Shown: one piece after another, positions 45,701 to 56,455 of the stretch
How positions within the stretch are numbered: the stretch's first letter is position 1
Layout of the letters: the number at the start of each line of letters is the position of its first letter
From: Pseudozobellia sp. WGM2
Lineage (GTDB): Bacteria; Bacteroidota; Bacteroidia; Flavobacteriales; Flavobacteriaceae
Direction: 5' to 3'
NCBI RefSeq assembly: GCF_017810075.1
Contig: NZ_JADNYK010000002.1
Location: 248,001-312,000 of the forward strand
DNA length: 64,000 nucleotides
Notes under the pieces: model-generated
Seen by the model: the letters and a program-made list of their open reading frames with translations, nothing else
The model's database searches: none
What the model was told of the DNA's origin: nothing
Position numbers and translations under genes: made by a program

Positions 45701-48700
45701 TGGAGCTTTGTAGATGAAAGTGGTACAACCATCACCTCCTATAATAATCCCAGTGAAATCCCAGCCTCTGAATATCAGACAAGCCAAATTTTTGATATAT
45801 ATGATCCAGGAGACTATACATTTATAGTCGTAGACAGAAATAATTGTGCGGCTTTTTCAAATGAAGTCACAATAGAGTTTAGGCCGGCCGCTGAGTACAA
45901 TGCAACCTCTGTAACAGACGTTTTGTGCTTTGGAGATTCCAGTGGTGCCATTCAATTTAATTTAATAGATGACAACGGTTATCAACTTACATATTACCTA
46001 TTTGACGCTACAGGATTTGAAGAAGATAATTACGATTACATAAATGCACTAGCTACCAACGCCTCAGGCTATTTTCCTGGTTTACCTACTGGTGATTATG
46101 CTGTGGTAATTAATCAGCGAAAGGGCAGTGCTTCCTGTGATTATTTTGAATACCATACCATTAGCACGCCTGCTAATGCATTAACGGCCACTTCTGCCCT
46201 AATACAAGATTTGACTTGTACTCAAGATGCAATAATAGAAGCGCAAAACATTAGCGGAGGTACAGCTCCATATTTTTTTAGTATTGACGGCATTAACTTC
46301 ATTCCCGATACTACGCCTAATGCCCACAGATTTGAAAATCTAACCGCTGGAACCTACACAATTAGGGTAAGGGACAATGCTGGCTGTACTTTTGACACTG
46401 CGCCCATTACGATAAATCCTTTAAATGAACCTAGCGATTTAACATTTACCTCAACCACTTTACAGTGTCCAGCACAGACCTCTGATGTAACGGTCAATGT
46501 AACCAATGGAAACAGTCCTTTTATATATGAAATAGTTGCACCGGCATCAGCCATCAGTAATAATGGAAACAATAATGTATTTAATGGTTTATCAGCTGGC
46601 ACCTATACCTTTAGGGTAAGTGATTCTAAAGGTTGTTCTATCACCGAAAGCTATACTATAGACCCTCTTACACCTATCTCGGTAGCAGGTCAACTTAACA
46701 ATAATATCACTTGTTTTGGTCTTTCCGATGGAGATATCGCGTTTCATATCTCAGGATTTGCAACCAATTATAATTATACCATTTCCGGTCCATCGTCTTT
46801 ATCAGGTACTAATGAAACCTCAGCGACTCAAACTTTCAATGGGCTAGCAGCAGGAACTTACAGTATTACGGTCACTGATACCGATACCAATTGTACAGCC
46901 ACGACAGATGTAACTATTTCTGCTCCACCTACATCTCTGGTAATTGCAGATTTGGATGTAACGGACATAACTTGCTCAACTTCCGGCACTAATCCTGGAT
47001 CTGTAGTCATCACTGCGACCGGTGGATGGAGTGGGTATGAATATGAGTTAGAAGACCCTTCGGGAACGGTCACGGGTCCGCAATCTACCAATTCATTTTC
47101 AGGTCTTACCGATACTTCCGGCAATTACACCGTAACGGTTAGGGATTCTGGAGGATGTGAGACATCACAGGTATTCTCTTTAAATCCTGCTGTCGCTCCA
47201 ACGTTAAGCATAGCGGCCAATAATATGTGCTATGATAGTTCTGTTGGACTTGAACTTAGTGCTACCGTAACATCTGGAGGAGAAGCTCCGTTTCAATATA
47301 GGATTAACGGCGGTGCTTATCAATCAAATTCAACTTTTACTGGGCTGGGACCGGGCGGTTACACCATTGAGGTAATAGACAGTAAAAACTGTACGGGTAC
47401 CGCCAGTATAACAGTTTTTCCAACCCTATCTGCCAACGCCTCATTAATTAAGGACTTGGATTGTAGTGCATCGCCCGATGCAGAAATTCGTCTGAACGTT
47501 TCTGGTGGAAATCCTTCTTTTAATTATGAAGTAATTAGAAATGGAAGTTCGGTACAGTCACCAACTGCCCTACCAAGCAATCCATTCTCCTATTTTACAT
47601 CCGTAGCTGGAACATACGAGTTTATTATCACGGATAGTGAAAACTGTACCATTACGACAAATCAAATTACGGTAACTCCCAATACCAATCCAGCTGTAAC
47701 GGAAGTTCTTGCAAATCCCTTATGTAGTTTGAGTACGGATGGAAACGTTGAACTTCAGATTACAGGCGGTACTCCGCCTTACCAAATTGTTTTTGACGGT
47801 AGTACGCCTTCCGCTCAAACAATCTATGCAAATCTTGGAGCAGGCACGTATGCCTATTCTGTAACTGATGCCAAAGGATGTTCTGCAAGTGGCTCAGTAA
47901 CGTTGGTTGCTCCACCTGCGTTGAATCCTGGTACAATTGATATTCTTCAGGACTTTCGTTGCGATAACACATCTGCAACATTACAGGCTATAAATTATTC
48001 AGGAGGAACAACCGGATACACCTTTAGTATTGATGGTATAAATTTTCAGGCCTCAGATACTTTTAATTCCGGTATTACCGCGGGTACCTACACTATTACG
48101 GTACGCGACAGCAATGGATGTACGGAAGAGACCACAGCAGTAGTAATCGACCCATTAGATCCCCCAACTGATCTTTCTTTCGCTCAAACTGCTCCGGTTT
48201 GTCCAGCAATAGTATCAGATGTAACGGTATCCGTAACCGATGGAACCGCTCCTTTCAATTATGAAATTATTGCTCCAAGTGCAAGTACAACAAACAATGG
48301 TAACAATAACGTATTTACCGGCCTAAGTCCAGATACTTATACTTTTAGGATTACAGATGCCAGAGGTTGTATTATTGAGAGAAATTATACCATTGCAGAT
48401 ATTCCACAGGTGGAAGTTCTTTCGCAACTAACGAACAATGTGAGTTGTTTTGGGGCAACCGATGGTGCCTTTACATTTACTGTTAGTGATTTTGCCTCCA
48501 CATATAGTTATGTAGTTGAGAATAGTTCGTCCATTACGGTCCAAAGTCAAAATAACATCAATCTGACCACACCAATAGCTGTAACATCATTAGCTGCGGA
48601 CACTTATACCATAACCATTACGGATGACACAACCAATTGTACTGCTACTTCGGTAACAACTGTGGCCGGACCAACAACTGCTCTTGGTTTTACAATGACC

Positions 48701-51700
48701 AGTACCCCCGTTACTTGTCGTGAAAATGCGTCCATTACCGTTACCGCAACAGGTGGATGGGGCGGTTATGAATATCAACTAGAAAATACTATTGGGCCCG
48801 CAATCATTTACCCCTATCAAGGTTCTAATATATTCACTGACGTACCGGCCGGAAATTATACGGTTTACGTGAGGGATTCCGGCAATTGTATTAGCACTGA
48901 CACCATTACCATTAACCCTGCTGAAACACCATCCATTGCCTTTGATTCAAGTTCCGACCTGTGTTTTGATGCAACTGATCAAGCCTCCTTGGTAATCAAC
49001 GTTACAGATGGTATTGCTCCCTATTATTACAGTATAAATGGGGGTGGACTTACTTTGGGCGGGTCTAGCCCTATAACCATATCAAATCTGACTCCCGGCA
49101 CCTATTCTATTGAAGTTACCGATGCTTATGGATGTATTTCTAACAGCATTTCACAAACAATAGAGCCGCAACTTACAGCGAATGCCACAGTAAATAAGGC
49201 TTTGGATTGTACCGCCTCTCCAGACGCCATTATTGATGTTAACATAGCCAATGGATATTTACCATATGCTAGTTATGAAGTTAGTACTGATGGAGGTACT
49301 TCATGGGGAGCTCCTATTGCTATTGTTGGAACAACTTTTTCATATAGTACACCTAATGCTGGCAATTATAGTTTTAGAATTACTGACAATAGTGGCTGTT
49401 CCGTAATAACTGAGGCACAAATAGATCCTATAGACAATCCTGACATAACATCCCTAGTACAAACAGCAGCAATTTTATGTAATGGGGATTCCGGTGCCTC
49501 CATTCAGGTAAATCTTGATAATAGTAGGGGAGTAGCCCCGTATACAATCTCTGTATACAATACAACCACTGCCACTTCTTATGGTACTCAAACTTCTGGT
49601 TTACCTGCCGGAACTTATGAGGTAACAGTAACGGATGCCAAGTCCTGTACAGATATGGAGGTTATCGTAATAGGAGAACCAAACCCAATTACTTATAACA
49701 TTAATTTGACCCCAATAACCTGTGATACTTCTTCGGGTACCAATCCGGGTTCAATTTCCGTTGAAAATGTTGTAGGAGGTACTCCTGGTTATACGTATTA
49801 CTTGACCGGTAATAACAGCTATAGTGCCCAAAGGGTTGAGCCTACAGGTGCTAATTATACTTTTACAATACTGGAATTTGGTATTTACGAAATAGACGTG
49901 GTAGATAACAACGGATGTTCAGTATTAACTACGAACATTATAGCGTCTCCACCTGATGATTTAGATATTGACGTTTCTACAGTCACTGCCGACTGTGTTT
50001 CCGGCGGAACTGCCGTAGTGACGGTAACTACCGCTATACTAGGAACCGATTACGAATTTGGGATTCTTGATCAGTTTGGCGTACCTTATGCGTCTTCATT
50101 TTTGCCACCTGATACCAGTGGTGGGCCTACTAGAACTTTTACAGGTCTGACCCCAGGTATTACCTACACTTTCGTGGTACATGACATTACAACTAACTGC
50201 TATTATTTTGAAACAGCAGCTGCACCAATTGATTCTCCCTCGAATCTGACTTCAACTTTAGATGCGGTAAATAATATTACCTGTACAGGAAGCACCGATG
50301 GTAATGTTAGTTTCACTTTTGATAACTACGCAGCAGATGCAACCAGTGTGGATTATGAAATATTCAATTTTCAATCGAATACTACAACAGGTATTACTGG
50401 TTCCTCGGCAGTCAATCCTCCGGGTGTGGGTACTGGTGTAACAGTCAATAATTTAGGTCCATTGCCTTATGGGGTATATTATATTCAATTTACCGAAGTA
50501 GGTGGAACCTATGGTGGTTGTACGGTGGCATCTGCGGATTTCACCATATCAGAATCGTCTAACCTGTTGCAGGTATCGGCAAATCTTGAGAAAAACGATA
50601 ATTGTAACATAAACGCCGGTCAAGTATCTGCCGTAGGACAATTTGGAACAGCACCTTATGAGTATCAAATTGCACTGAGTTCTGATCTCGCCCCAACTGT
50701 TAGTACTTGGGCAGGTAGTTCTGCAAACGTATTCAATGTTGAAAGTGGCGATTATATTGTTTATATAAAAGATGCCAATAATTGTATACAGTCTGACAGT
50801 ATTACGGTTCTGCTAGACCCTTCACCAGAGATTTCCGTTATCAGCACCAACCAATGTACCGCTGAAGACGGTAGCTTTAGTGTAGACGTAACGCTTGATG
50901 TTGCGGGAATAGCACCCTATTCAATAAGAATCGACGGTTCTGCTCCCCAAGCGGCTACATCGCTAAACAGTGTTGGGGATACTATGACCATAACTGGATT
51001 AAGTTCAGGTCCGCACACTTTTGAAATATTGGATGCCAATGGTTGTGGTGAAACTGAGAATATCACCATTTATCAACCATTGAATCTATTTGCCAATGTG
51101 ACTGCGGATGAAAATTGTGTTCCAGCTAATTCAGGAGAGGTTACCATCACGGCAAACGGAGGTTCGGGCACCTATACTTACAGCCAAATAACACCTGCGG
51201 GTGCTACAAATGCCACGGGTATTTTTACGGGTCTTACCCATTCGGTCAACTATACCTTTGAGGTTTTGGATACAACCACAAATTGTACAGATCAGGTTTC
51301 TATAACTTTACCGGCCCCGGTTGACCCTACATTTACCTTAAACGCGACAGACGTAAGTTGTTTTGGTGGGTCTGATGGATCCATTACGGTTACTCTTGAT
51401 TCAGGAAATATTGATATTCCATATCTCTATAGTTCAGACGGTGGTACCACAACTCAATCTTCTAACGTATTCAATAATTTGAGCGCAGGTTCTTATAACG
51501 TCACCGTAATTTCCGATAAAGGTTGTCGAGCAACATTACCAATAGATGTGGAAAGTCCAAGTGAATTGGATATATCTGCATCTGCATCTAGCTTTAGTTG
51601 TGATGATGCTGCAAGCACGATAACAGTGACCATAAATAATGACGGTACTGGAAATCCGTCGGGCACTGGGCCTTATGTGTACAGTTATGATGGAGGAAGT

Positions 51701-54700
51701 AACTTCCAGGCTAACAATACCTATCAGGTAGCATTTGGATCACCTGACATAACTGTTGTAGTTAGAGATGATAATGGATGTACCGATACAGTAGTTGTAT
51801 CAATACCTGTTGAAGAAAGGGTAACCGCAACAATCAATCAATTACAGCCCATAGATTGTTCTAATGGTGAAGAGGTTATTGAAATAATTGCTGCCAACGG
51901 ATCTGGATCTTACACCTATACGCAAGTGCCTTCCGGAACTATCATTTCAAATCCGGCATCGGTATCACTAACACAACCGGGTACCTATACTTTTGAAATC
52001 TTGGACACGGTCACTAACTGTTCTATACTCATTGAACATGTGATAGCTCCATATGATTTGATTGAGGCTACTGCCACAATATTGAGCGATGCTGTATGTA
52101 GCGATAGTACGGATGGCAGTATTGAAGTAACGATCGACAATTATCTAGGCACCTTTGATTATCATGTGTTAGATATCAATGGTAACATTATTGCTGGTAC
52201 GACAGCTTCGAATAATGCAACTGTAAATCCGTTTACATTTACGGTTAGCAGCACCTTACCTGCTGGTACCTATTCTGTTGAAATAACGGAAACCGCATAT
52301 CCTCAATGTTCGGTTACCACTAATACGGTTACTATTGATGCTCCTGACCCAATTACGATGACGGTACTAGACAATGTAAATGCAAATTGTAACACACCTA
52401 ACGCCGTTGTAACTGTTCAAGCCTTTGGAGGTACAGCTCCATATACCTATGGTGCCGTATTGAGTGGCGCACCCGTGCCCGCTACCTTCCCTTATGATCA
52501 TACAATTGAGTTGGATCCATTAACGGGTACCGATTGGGATCTTTATGCTAGGGACATAAATGGTTGTATCATCTCCACTCCCATTGCAATCACGGTTGCC
52601 ATGGATTCAGAACCAGATATCAGCTTATCACTTAATGATGCCTGTGCAGATGAGGGTCAATTCGCCATCACGGTAAACTTAGACGCCGTTAATACAGGTG
52701 TTGCGCCATATTTCATGAGCATCAATGGCTCTGCATTTCAAAATATTAACGCATTCCCCTATACCTTTACAGGATTATCATCAGGGAATCATAGTATTAC
52801 GGTTCGCGATGCTAATGGATGTAATGAAACAGAAAACCTTAATATTGATGCGGAACTTGTAATTACATCTACCGTAATATCCCAACCTACTTGTAATACT
52901 AATGATGGAGTAATTGAATTTAATATAGTTGGTGGTTCAGGAAGCTTTACAACTGAATTACTTCGTGCAGATTTATCATCCACAGGAATTGCAGCTACAG
53001 GAAACCAATTCACTAATGTTCCTTTTGGAAATTATATAGTGAGGGTTACAGATACTAATTTAGGAAGCCCAAATTGTATCTCTGAGGCTTCTATAAGCCT
53101 TGAAGAGCCTACTCCCGTAACCTTGTTGACAACGGATAAAACAGATGTTAGTTGTAATGGAGCTTCAGACGGAAGTATTGTTATTAACATGGAGCCAAGC
53201 AGCACCGGAGTTAATGACAACCCTCCCTACACTTTTGAAATTACTGATGGTACCATAACACTCACGCAGAGCTCAAATTTGTTTACTGGCTTATCTGCCG
53301 GAACATATGACATTACCGTAACTTCCAATAGAAATTGTGTTGCTACTGATCAGATTGTAATTAATGAGCCACTTAACCTTGTTGCAAATATTACCGACGT
53401 TGTAGATTTTGCATGTGATATCGACAACAGTTTACAACAGGCGGAAATTGAGGTTACCATCACCACAGGTACAGGTACACCTGATTATTTCTACAGTGTT
53501 AATGGTAGTAGTTATTTACCTACGGGTGGTAATGTATTTACCCATTTTGTTAACAGCGCTGGTAATTATGATATTACTATACGGGATGCAAATGGATGTA
53601 CATTTGTTTTACCTACACAAACTATCAATCCAATCAACAATTTTGTTCCAGTAGTTTCACAACTTTCAGCAATCTCTTGCTCAGGTCCAGAAGATATTAG
53701 AATTACTGTTACCGATGACGGAAATCCTCATAACTATACTTTTGAATTGTTACCTCTGGGTAATACCGATGGTGTTCAGGTAGCCGTTACGAGTACATCG
53801 GCAGATTATCAACTAACGGAAGTGGGAAGTTATACCTTTAGAATTACAGATACAGATACAGGATGTTATGTAGATACAGCACCATACGAAATTGCTCCCT
53901 ATGACCTGATACAAGTTGCAGCTACCGCAATTGATCCCGTTGTATGTTTCGGTGATTCTAATGGTAGCTTACAAATAGAGGTTAGCGGTTATAGTGGTCC
54001 GTATAATTTTGAAGTATTCACTCAAGCAGGAACAAGTGTTCAAATAGGATCGGGTAATACTGGTGTAAATCCTTTAACAATCACGGGTCTTTCTGGAGGT
54101 AATTATTTTGTAAGGGTAACCGAAACGACTTCTCCAGGATGTACCGAAGATTCAAATATGGTGACTATCGTGTCTCCAGATACAGCCCTAACGGCTATTG
54201 TTGATCCAGTTTCGGAAGCAACATGTACCGATGATAGAGGAGAGATACTGGTGGATCCTAATGGGGGATATGCTCCATACACTATTGACATGATCAATAC
54301 TATCACGGGTCAAAATTTTTCGGTATCCAATGTAGAAGCTCATGTCTTTACCATGCTATCGGCAGGGAACTTTGATATTACTATTACCGATGCTTTGGGT
54401 TGTGCTATTAATGATACAGAAACTTTGACTGCACCTACCCCAATAGTTGCTAATGCAATACCATTAGTAACTGACTTGATGTGTTACGATGACACCAATG
54501 GCACCGTAACTGCAATTGTTACGGGTGGCGGAAGCGGTTCATATGAATATCGTCTGAACTATTACGATAATTCAGGAACATCAATTGAATTCACATCGGG
54601 TCAACAGTCATCAGCTACCTTTACTGGGTTAGGAGAAGGCATATATAGTGTAACCGTTGTTGATGGTTGGAATTGTGACGTAAATACTAATACCGTTCAA

Positions 54701-56434
54701 ATCAATGAACCTACGGAGGTCATCAGCAATCTTGTTCAAACGAGGGCAATGACTTGCGCCTCTGATGCAGAACTAGTACTAACGGCTTCCGGAGGTACCG
54801 GGCCCTATAGATACAGTACCGATAACATCACCTTTAATCCAATGAGTGGTGGTAATACGCACACATTTTCCATTTCACAAGGAAATGAAGGTACTTACCA
54901 ATACTTTGTAATAGATTCCCAGGGTTGTGAAGCAAACATATCCAATAGTATTAGTGTGGAAGAAATTCCGGAATTAGTTCTATTCGTGGATAATAGTGCA
55001 GCCATTATCAACTGTACGGGTGACAATACTGCAGTCATTTACGCCGATGCCGAGGGCGGATTAGGAAATTATCAATATGAATTATTTACAGATGTTTCCT
55101 TAAACCCTGCCTCCAGAATTGCTGGTCCTCAATCTTTAGGAATATTCGGAAACCTATATGCAGGAACCTATTACGTAAATGTAGTTAGTGAAGATTGTAT
55201 TACACCGGCACAAAGGGTAGATATTGTTGAACCAACAGCTCTTGATTATACCGATGAGGTCATTAACGTAAGCTGTAATGGCGAAGAAGATGGCAGTATT
55301 ACTGTAACCCTTTCCGGTGGCTCAGGAGACTACCAATATGCAATTACACCTAATCTTGACCAATTTGATGATGAAAACACCTTTGATGGTTTGGTCCCAG
55401 GCGACTACACGGTAATAGCTCAAGATGCTAATGGATGTTTTATCGAACTTGAGTATACCATTACTGAACCTACCATTATTGAGGTTAGTGCAGAGGTTCT
55501 CCCTGAAGTATGCGAAGGTGAAGAGAACGGATCAATTGAATTGACGATAACGGGTGGTACAGCACCTTATAGTACAAGAATAGCCGTTGAAAGTACTTTT
55601 GTTCAAGATAGAACTACCTTCTCTGGTTTGGCAGCAGGTGATTACATTATTTTCATAGAAGATGCCAATGGTTGTGAATCTAATATTGCCGTTACGGTAG
55701 AACCTGGTGTTAACCTTGGTGCTACAGTAGAACCAATATATGGTTGTAACGGTCAACTGCCCAATAACTATGTTAATATTGCTCTCGAAGATGAAAGTAT
55801 TTCCGAGGAGGTATTATACGGCTTAGACACCACTGATCCAACTCAAATGCAGTTAAACCCTTATTTCAGGGATATGTCACCAGGAAATCATTTCATTTCA
55901 ATATCACATGAAAATGGTTGTATAACAACTATAGATTTTGTCATCGAGAATTTTGAACCATTAACTCTTACACTTCAGCAAAACAGTATTAATGAAATTA
56001 CTGCAATTGTTGATGGTGGCAGGGCGCCCTATAACTATTATTTTAATGACTACGATAATGGTCAAGATAATACATTTGTCATCAATAGAACTGACACTTA
56101 TGAAGTTAGAGTGATAGATGCCAATGGTTGCGAAGCGGTTGCAGAAATTTATATGGAATTTATAGATATTGAAATTCCTAATTTCTTCACTCCAAACGGG
56201 GATAGTGAAAATGATTTCTGGAAACCTAGAAACATAGAACATTTTCCAGAGATACTAATCAAAATTTATGATCGTTATGGTAGAGTAGTTGCTGAAGTAT
56301 CTCAAAATCATTTAGGATGGGACGGTACGTACAATGAAAAAGAATTACCTACAGGTGATTACTGGTATGTTGTTCGACTCAACGGAGAAAATGATGAAAG
56401 AGAATTTGTAGGCCACTTTACCCTATATCGATAA
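42746..56434 (+). CDS. sprB: SprB gliding-motility surface adhesin
   Basis: A 4562-residue T9SS cargo protein, shorter than F. johnsoniae SprB (about 6500). Signal peptide MIPKLIKNILAGTLFIVTCT (cut near VFSQ); a distinctive N-terminal domain (about 25-400, LRYAGLYWSATYPSD-like segment); one DUF11-like domain (about 405-510, GQILDYVLSFENTGNDDATN); a Cys-containing linker region; about 41 SprB repeats from residue 866 to 4385, each about 85 residues with a Cys near the start (CxGxxDGxI), GxxPYxYxxxxG in the middle and LxAGTYTxxVxDxxGC near the end; and a C-terminal T9SS type B domain (PNFFTPNGDSENDFWKP, IYDRYGRVV, GWDGTYNEKELPTGDYW). SprB is carried along the cell surface by the gliding motor and sticks to surfaces. 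It is translated directly after sprD with no gap. A cargo of this size needs the full T9SS (not in this window). Confidence 0.93.
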   Translation: MIPKLIKNILAGTLFIVTCTVFSQEYNDFEVRYQANLKGDLTFISNNILNRDGGTSTTEPNDAYNNLSSSTSWNTETGGRLNYNDYKNMQYIDVDTDPSTFSSSTATFNFPNPDCNRVRYAGLYWSATYPSDTANGFYDGNTYQQNNVPIGQNRQNDFNQVRLRVPGGSYVNITADEVLYDGFTSTDPDVRQNSPYACYADVTSLITPLGNPTGDYTVANIRATTGTLTPGGGTTGGWTLVVVYENPNLTGKLMSTFDGFARVRDTDTVEINYSGFNTIPAGPVNADIGAAALEGDFRINGDNMSIRAASNGSFSIVRDENGFIDPNNFFNSDITLDGAVTTNRNPNSINTLGYDTDMFRLLNPSNSAIPNNETAATFRFQTDGDQYYPFFNSFNIEIIEPNIVLEKRVEDIAGNDITGQGVNLGQILDYVLSFENTGNDDATNYTIRDILPINVTLDESNITMPSGTTYTFNPATREVTFTIPEYLINAGDPVASIRMRVQVAENCFDFIDACTDLIQNLAYSTYQGVINDNQITDDPSVTDFDSCGFVTPGATNFLLDDLSDCNFTRTVQLCGTNVTLDAGDNFDDYIWVRDDNNNGQIDASDTVLNDGNPDGDLSTINVNQVGTYIVDKIVADPCKGFKEIMIVERFGDNRTNPIIEHYNTVNNDSDPTNDIQGEIVQCSVDGDLLPKLFLCGINDSHPIQLNILDAQEIHWERLVEGSCSDAPDDCANKNLTCTWNEVAVGSNYTVDTAGKYRLVINYQNGCFNRFYFDVFQNTLDIRHNKTDMLCGNNGNITITNLGSNYGFQLVNVSTNVIEVPFSANNGPSFDISTNGSYRVEAVQLNSSGQPIDGACIFSTPDIGILNPAFSVEAVKTDATCSGFGSIRLSALNAQGQYYYELTQGGSPVDNSGPSTDNNYTFVNLNPGVYDYAVRTDDGCLGTGQVEILDLSDLEIEARISQHITCREGNILMSSDGGQTPHVYAIWSFVDESGTTITSYNNPSEIPASEYQTSQIFDIYDPGDYTFIVVDRNNCAAFSNEVTIEFRPAAEYNATSVTDVLCFGDSSGAIQFNLIDDNGYQLTYYLFDATGFEEDNYDYINALATNASGYFPGLPTGDYAVVINQRKGSASCDYFEYHTISTPANALTATSALIQDLTCTQDAIIEAQNISGGTAPYFFSIDGINFIPDTTPNAHRFENLTAGTYTIRVRDNAGCTFDTAPITINPLNEPSDLTFTSTTLQCPAQTSDVTVNVTNGNSPFIYEIVAPASAISNNGNNNVFNGLSAGTYTFRVSDSKGCSITESYTIDPLTPISVAGQLNNNITCFGLSDGDIAFHISGFATNYNYTISGPSSLSGTNETSATQTFNGLAAGTYSITVTDTDTNCTATTDVTISAPPTSLVIADLDVTDITCSTSGTNPGSVVITATGGWSGYEYELEDPSGTVTGPQSTNSFSGLTDTSGNYTVTVRDSGGCETSQVFSLNPAVAPTLSIAANNMCYDSSVGLELSATVTSGGEAPFQYRINGGAYQSNSTFTGLGPGGYTIEVIDSKNCTGTASITVFPTLSANASLIKDLDCSASPDAEIRLNVSGGNPSFNYEVIRNGSSVQSPTALPSNPFSYFTSVAGTYEFIITDSENCTITTNQITVTPNTNPAVTEVLANPLCSLSTDGNVELQITGGTPPYQIVFDGSTPSAQTIYANLGAGTYAYSVTDAKGCSASGSVTLVAPPALNPGTIDILQDFRCDNTSATLQAINYSGGTTGYTFSIDGINFQASDTFNSGITAGTYTITVRDSNGCTEETTAVVIDPLDPPTDLSFAQTAPVCPAIVSDVTVSVTDGTAPFNYEIIAPSASTTNNGNNNVFTGLSPDTYTFRITDARGCIIERNYTIADIPQVEVLSQLTNNVSCFGATDGAFTFTVSDFASTYSYVVENSSSITVQSQNNINLTTPIAVTSLAADTYTITITDDTTNCTATSVTTVAGPTTALGFTMTSTPVTCRENASITVTATGGWGGYEYQLENTIGPAIIYPYQGSNIFTDVPAGNYTVYVRDSGNCISTDTITINPAETPSIAFDSSSDLCFDATDQASLVINVTDGIAPYYYSINGGGLTLGGSSPITISNLTPGTYSIEVTDAYGCISNSISQTIEPQLTANATVNKALDCTASPDAIIDVNIANGYLPYASYEVSTDGGTSWGAPIAIVGTTFSYSTPNAGNYSFRITDNSGCSVITEAQIDPIDNPDITSLVQTAAILCNGDSGASIQVNLDNSRGVAPYTISVYNTTTATSYGTQTSGLPAGTYEVTVTDAKSCTDMEVIVIGEPNPITYNINLTPITCDTSSGTNPGSISVENVVGGTPGYTYYLTGNNSYSAQRVEPTGANYTFTILEFGIYEIDVVDNNGCSVLTTNIIASPPDDLDIDVSTVTADCVSGGTAVVTVTTAILGTDYEFGILDQFGVPYASSFLPPDTSGGPTRTFTGLTPGITYTFVVHDITTNCYYFETAAAPIDSPSNLTSTLDAVNNITCTGSTDGNVSFTFDNYAADATSVDYEIFNFQSNTTTGITGSSAVNPPGVGTGVTVNNLGPLPYGVYYIQFTEVGGTYGGCTVASADFTISESSNLLQVSANLEKNDNCNINAGQVSAVGQFGTAPYEYQIALSSDLAPTVSTWAGSSANVFNVESGDYIVYIKDANNCIQSDSITVLLDPSPEISVISTNQCTAEDGSFSVDVTLDVAGIAPYSIRIDGSAPQAATSLNSVGDTMTITGLSSGPHTFEILDANGCGETENITIYQPLNLFANVTADENCVPANSGEVTITANGGSGTYTYSQITPAGATNATGIFTGLTHSVNYTFEVLDTTTNCTDQVSITLPAPVDPTFTLNATDVSCFGGSDGSITVTLDSGNIDIPYLYSSDGGTTTQSSNVFNNLSAGSYNVTVISDKGCRATLPIDVESPSELDISASASSFSCDDAASTITVTINNDGTGNPSGTGPYVYSYDGGSNFQANNTYQVAFGSPDITVVVRDDNGCTDTVVVSIPVEERVTATINQLQPIDCSNGEEVIEIIAANGSGSYTYTQVPSGTIISNPASVSLTQPGTYTFEILDTVTNCSILIEHVIAPYDLIEATATILSDAVCSDSTDGSIEVTIDNYLGTFDYHVLDINGNIIAGTTASNNATVNPFTFTVSSTLPAGTYSVEITETAYPQCSVTTNTVTIDAPDPITMTVLDNVNANCNTPNAVVTVQAFGGTAPYTYGAVLSGAPVPATFPYDHTIELDPLTGTDWDLYARDINGCIISTPIAITVAMDSEPDISLSLNDACADEGQFAITVNLDAVNTGVAPYFMSINGSAFQNINAFPYTFTGLSSGNHSITVRDANGCNETENLNIDAELVITSTVISQPTCNTNDGVIEFNIVGGSGSFTTELLRADLSSTGIAATGNQFTNVPFGNYIVRVTDTNLGSPNCISEASISLEEPTPVTLLTTDKTDVSCNGASDGSIVINMEPSSTGVNDNPPYTFEITDGTITLTQSSNLFTGLSAGTYDITVTSNRNCVATDQIVINEPLNLVANITDVVDFACDIDNSLQQAEIEVTITTGTGTPDYFYSVNGSSYLPTGGNVFTHFVNSAGNYDITIRDANGCTFVLPTQTINPINNFVPVVSQLSAISCSGPEDIRITVTDDGNPHNYTFELLPLGNTDGVQVAVTSTSADYQLTEVGSYTFRITDTDTGCYVDTAPYEIAPYDLIQVAATAIDPVVCFGDSNGSLQIEVSGYSGPYNFEVFTQAGTSVQIGSGNTGVNPLTITGLSGGNYFVRVTETTSPGCTEDSNMVTIVSPDTALTAIVDPVSEATCTDDRGEILVDPNGGYAPYTIDMINTITGQNFSVSNVEAHVFTMLSAGNFDITITDALGCAINDTETLTAPTPIVANAIPLVTDLMCYDDTNGTVTAIVTGGGSGSYEYRLNYYDNSGTSIEFTSGQQSSATFTGLGEGIYSVTVVDGWNCDVNTNTVQINEPTEVISNLVQTRAMTCASDAELVLTASGGTGPYRYSTDNITFNPMSGGNTHTFSISQGNEGTYQYFVIDSQGCEANISNSISVEEIPELVLFVDNSAAIINCTGDNTAVIYADAEGGLGNYQYELFTDVSLNPASRIAGPQSLGIFGNLYAGTYYVNVVSEDCITPAQRVDIVEPTALDYTDEVINVSCNGEEDGSITVTLSGGSGDYQYAITPNLDQFDDENTFDGLVPGDYTVIAQDANGCFIELEYTITEPTIIEVSAEVLPEVCEGEENGSIELTITGGTAPYSTRIAVESTFVQDRTTFSGLAAGDYIIFIEDANGCESNIAVTVEPGVNLGATVEPIYGCNGQLPNNYVNIALEDESISEEVLYGLDTTDPTQMQLNPYFRDMSPGNHFISISHENGCITTIDFVIENFEPLTLTLQQNSINEITAIVDGGRAPYNYYFNDYDNGQDNTFVINRTDTYEVRVIDANGCEAVAEIYMEFIDIEIPNFFTPNGDSENDFWKPRNIEHFPEILIKIYDRYGRVVAEVSQNHLGWDGTYNEKELPTGDYWYVVRLNGENDEREFVGHFTLYR
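45340..55830 (+). repeat. SprB repeat array, about 41 modules with a seven-module super-period
   Basis: Modules are delimited by the first Cys of each (for example ITCFGLSDGDI, VSCNGEEDGSI). Position-specific features recur every seventh module. The Cys codons of the first module of successive super-units lie at 46217, 47960, 49721, 51599 and 53414, giving unit lengths of 581, 587, 626 and 605 residues. Three modules precede and about ten follow these four full units. Confidence 0.85.
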
Positions 56435-56455
56435 AAAACTTAACCTAACTGAACC

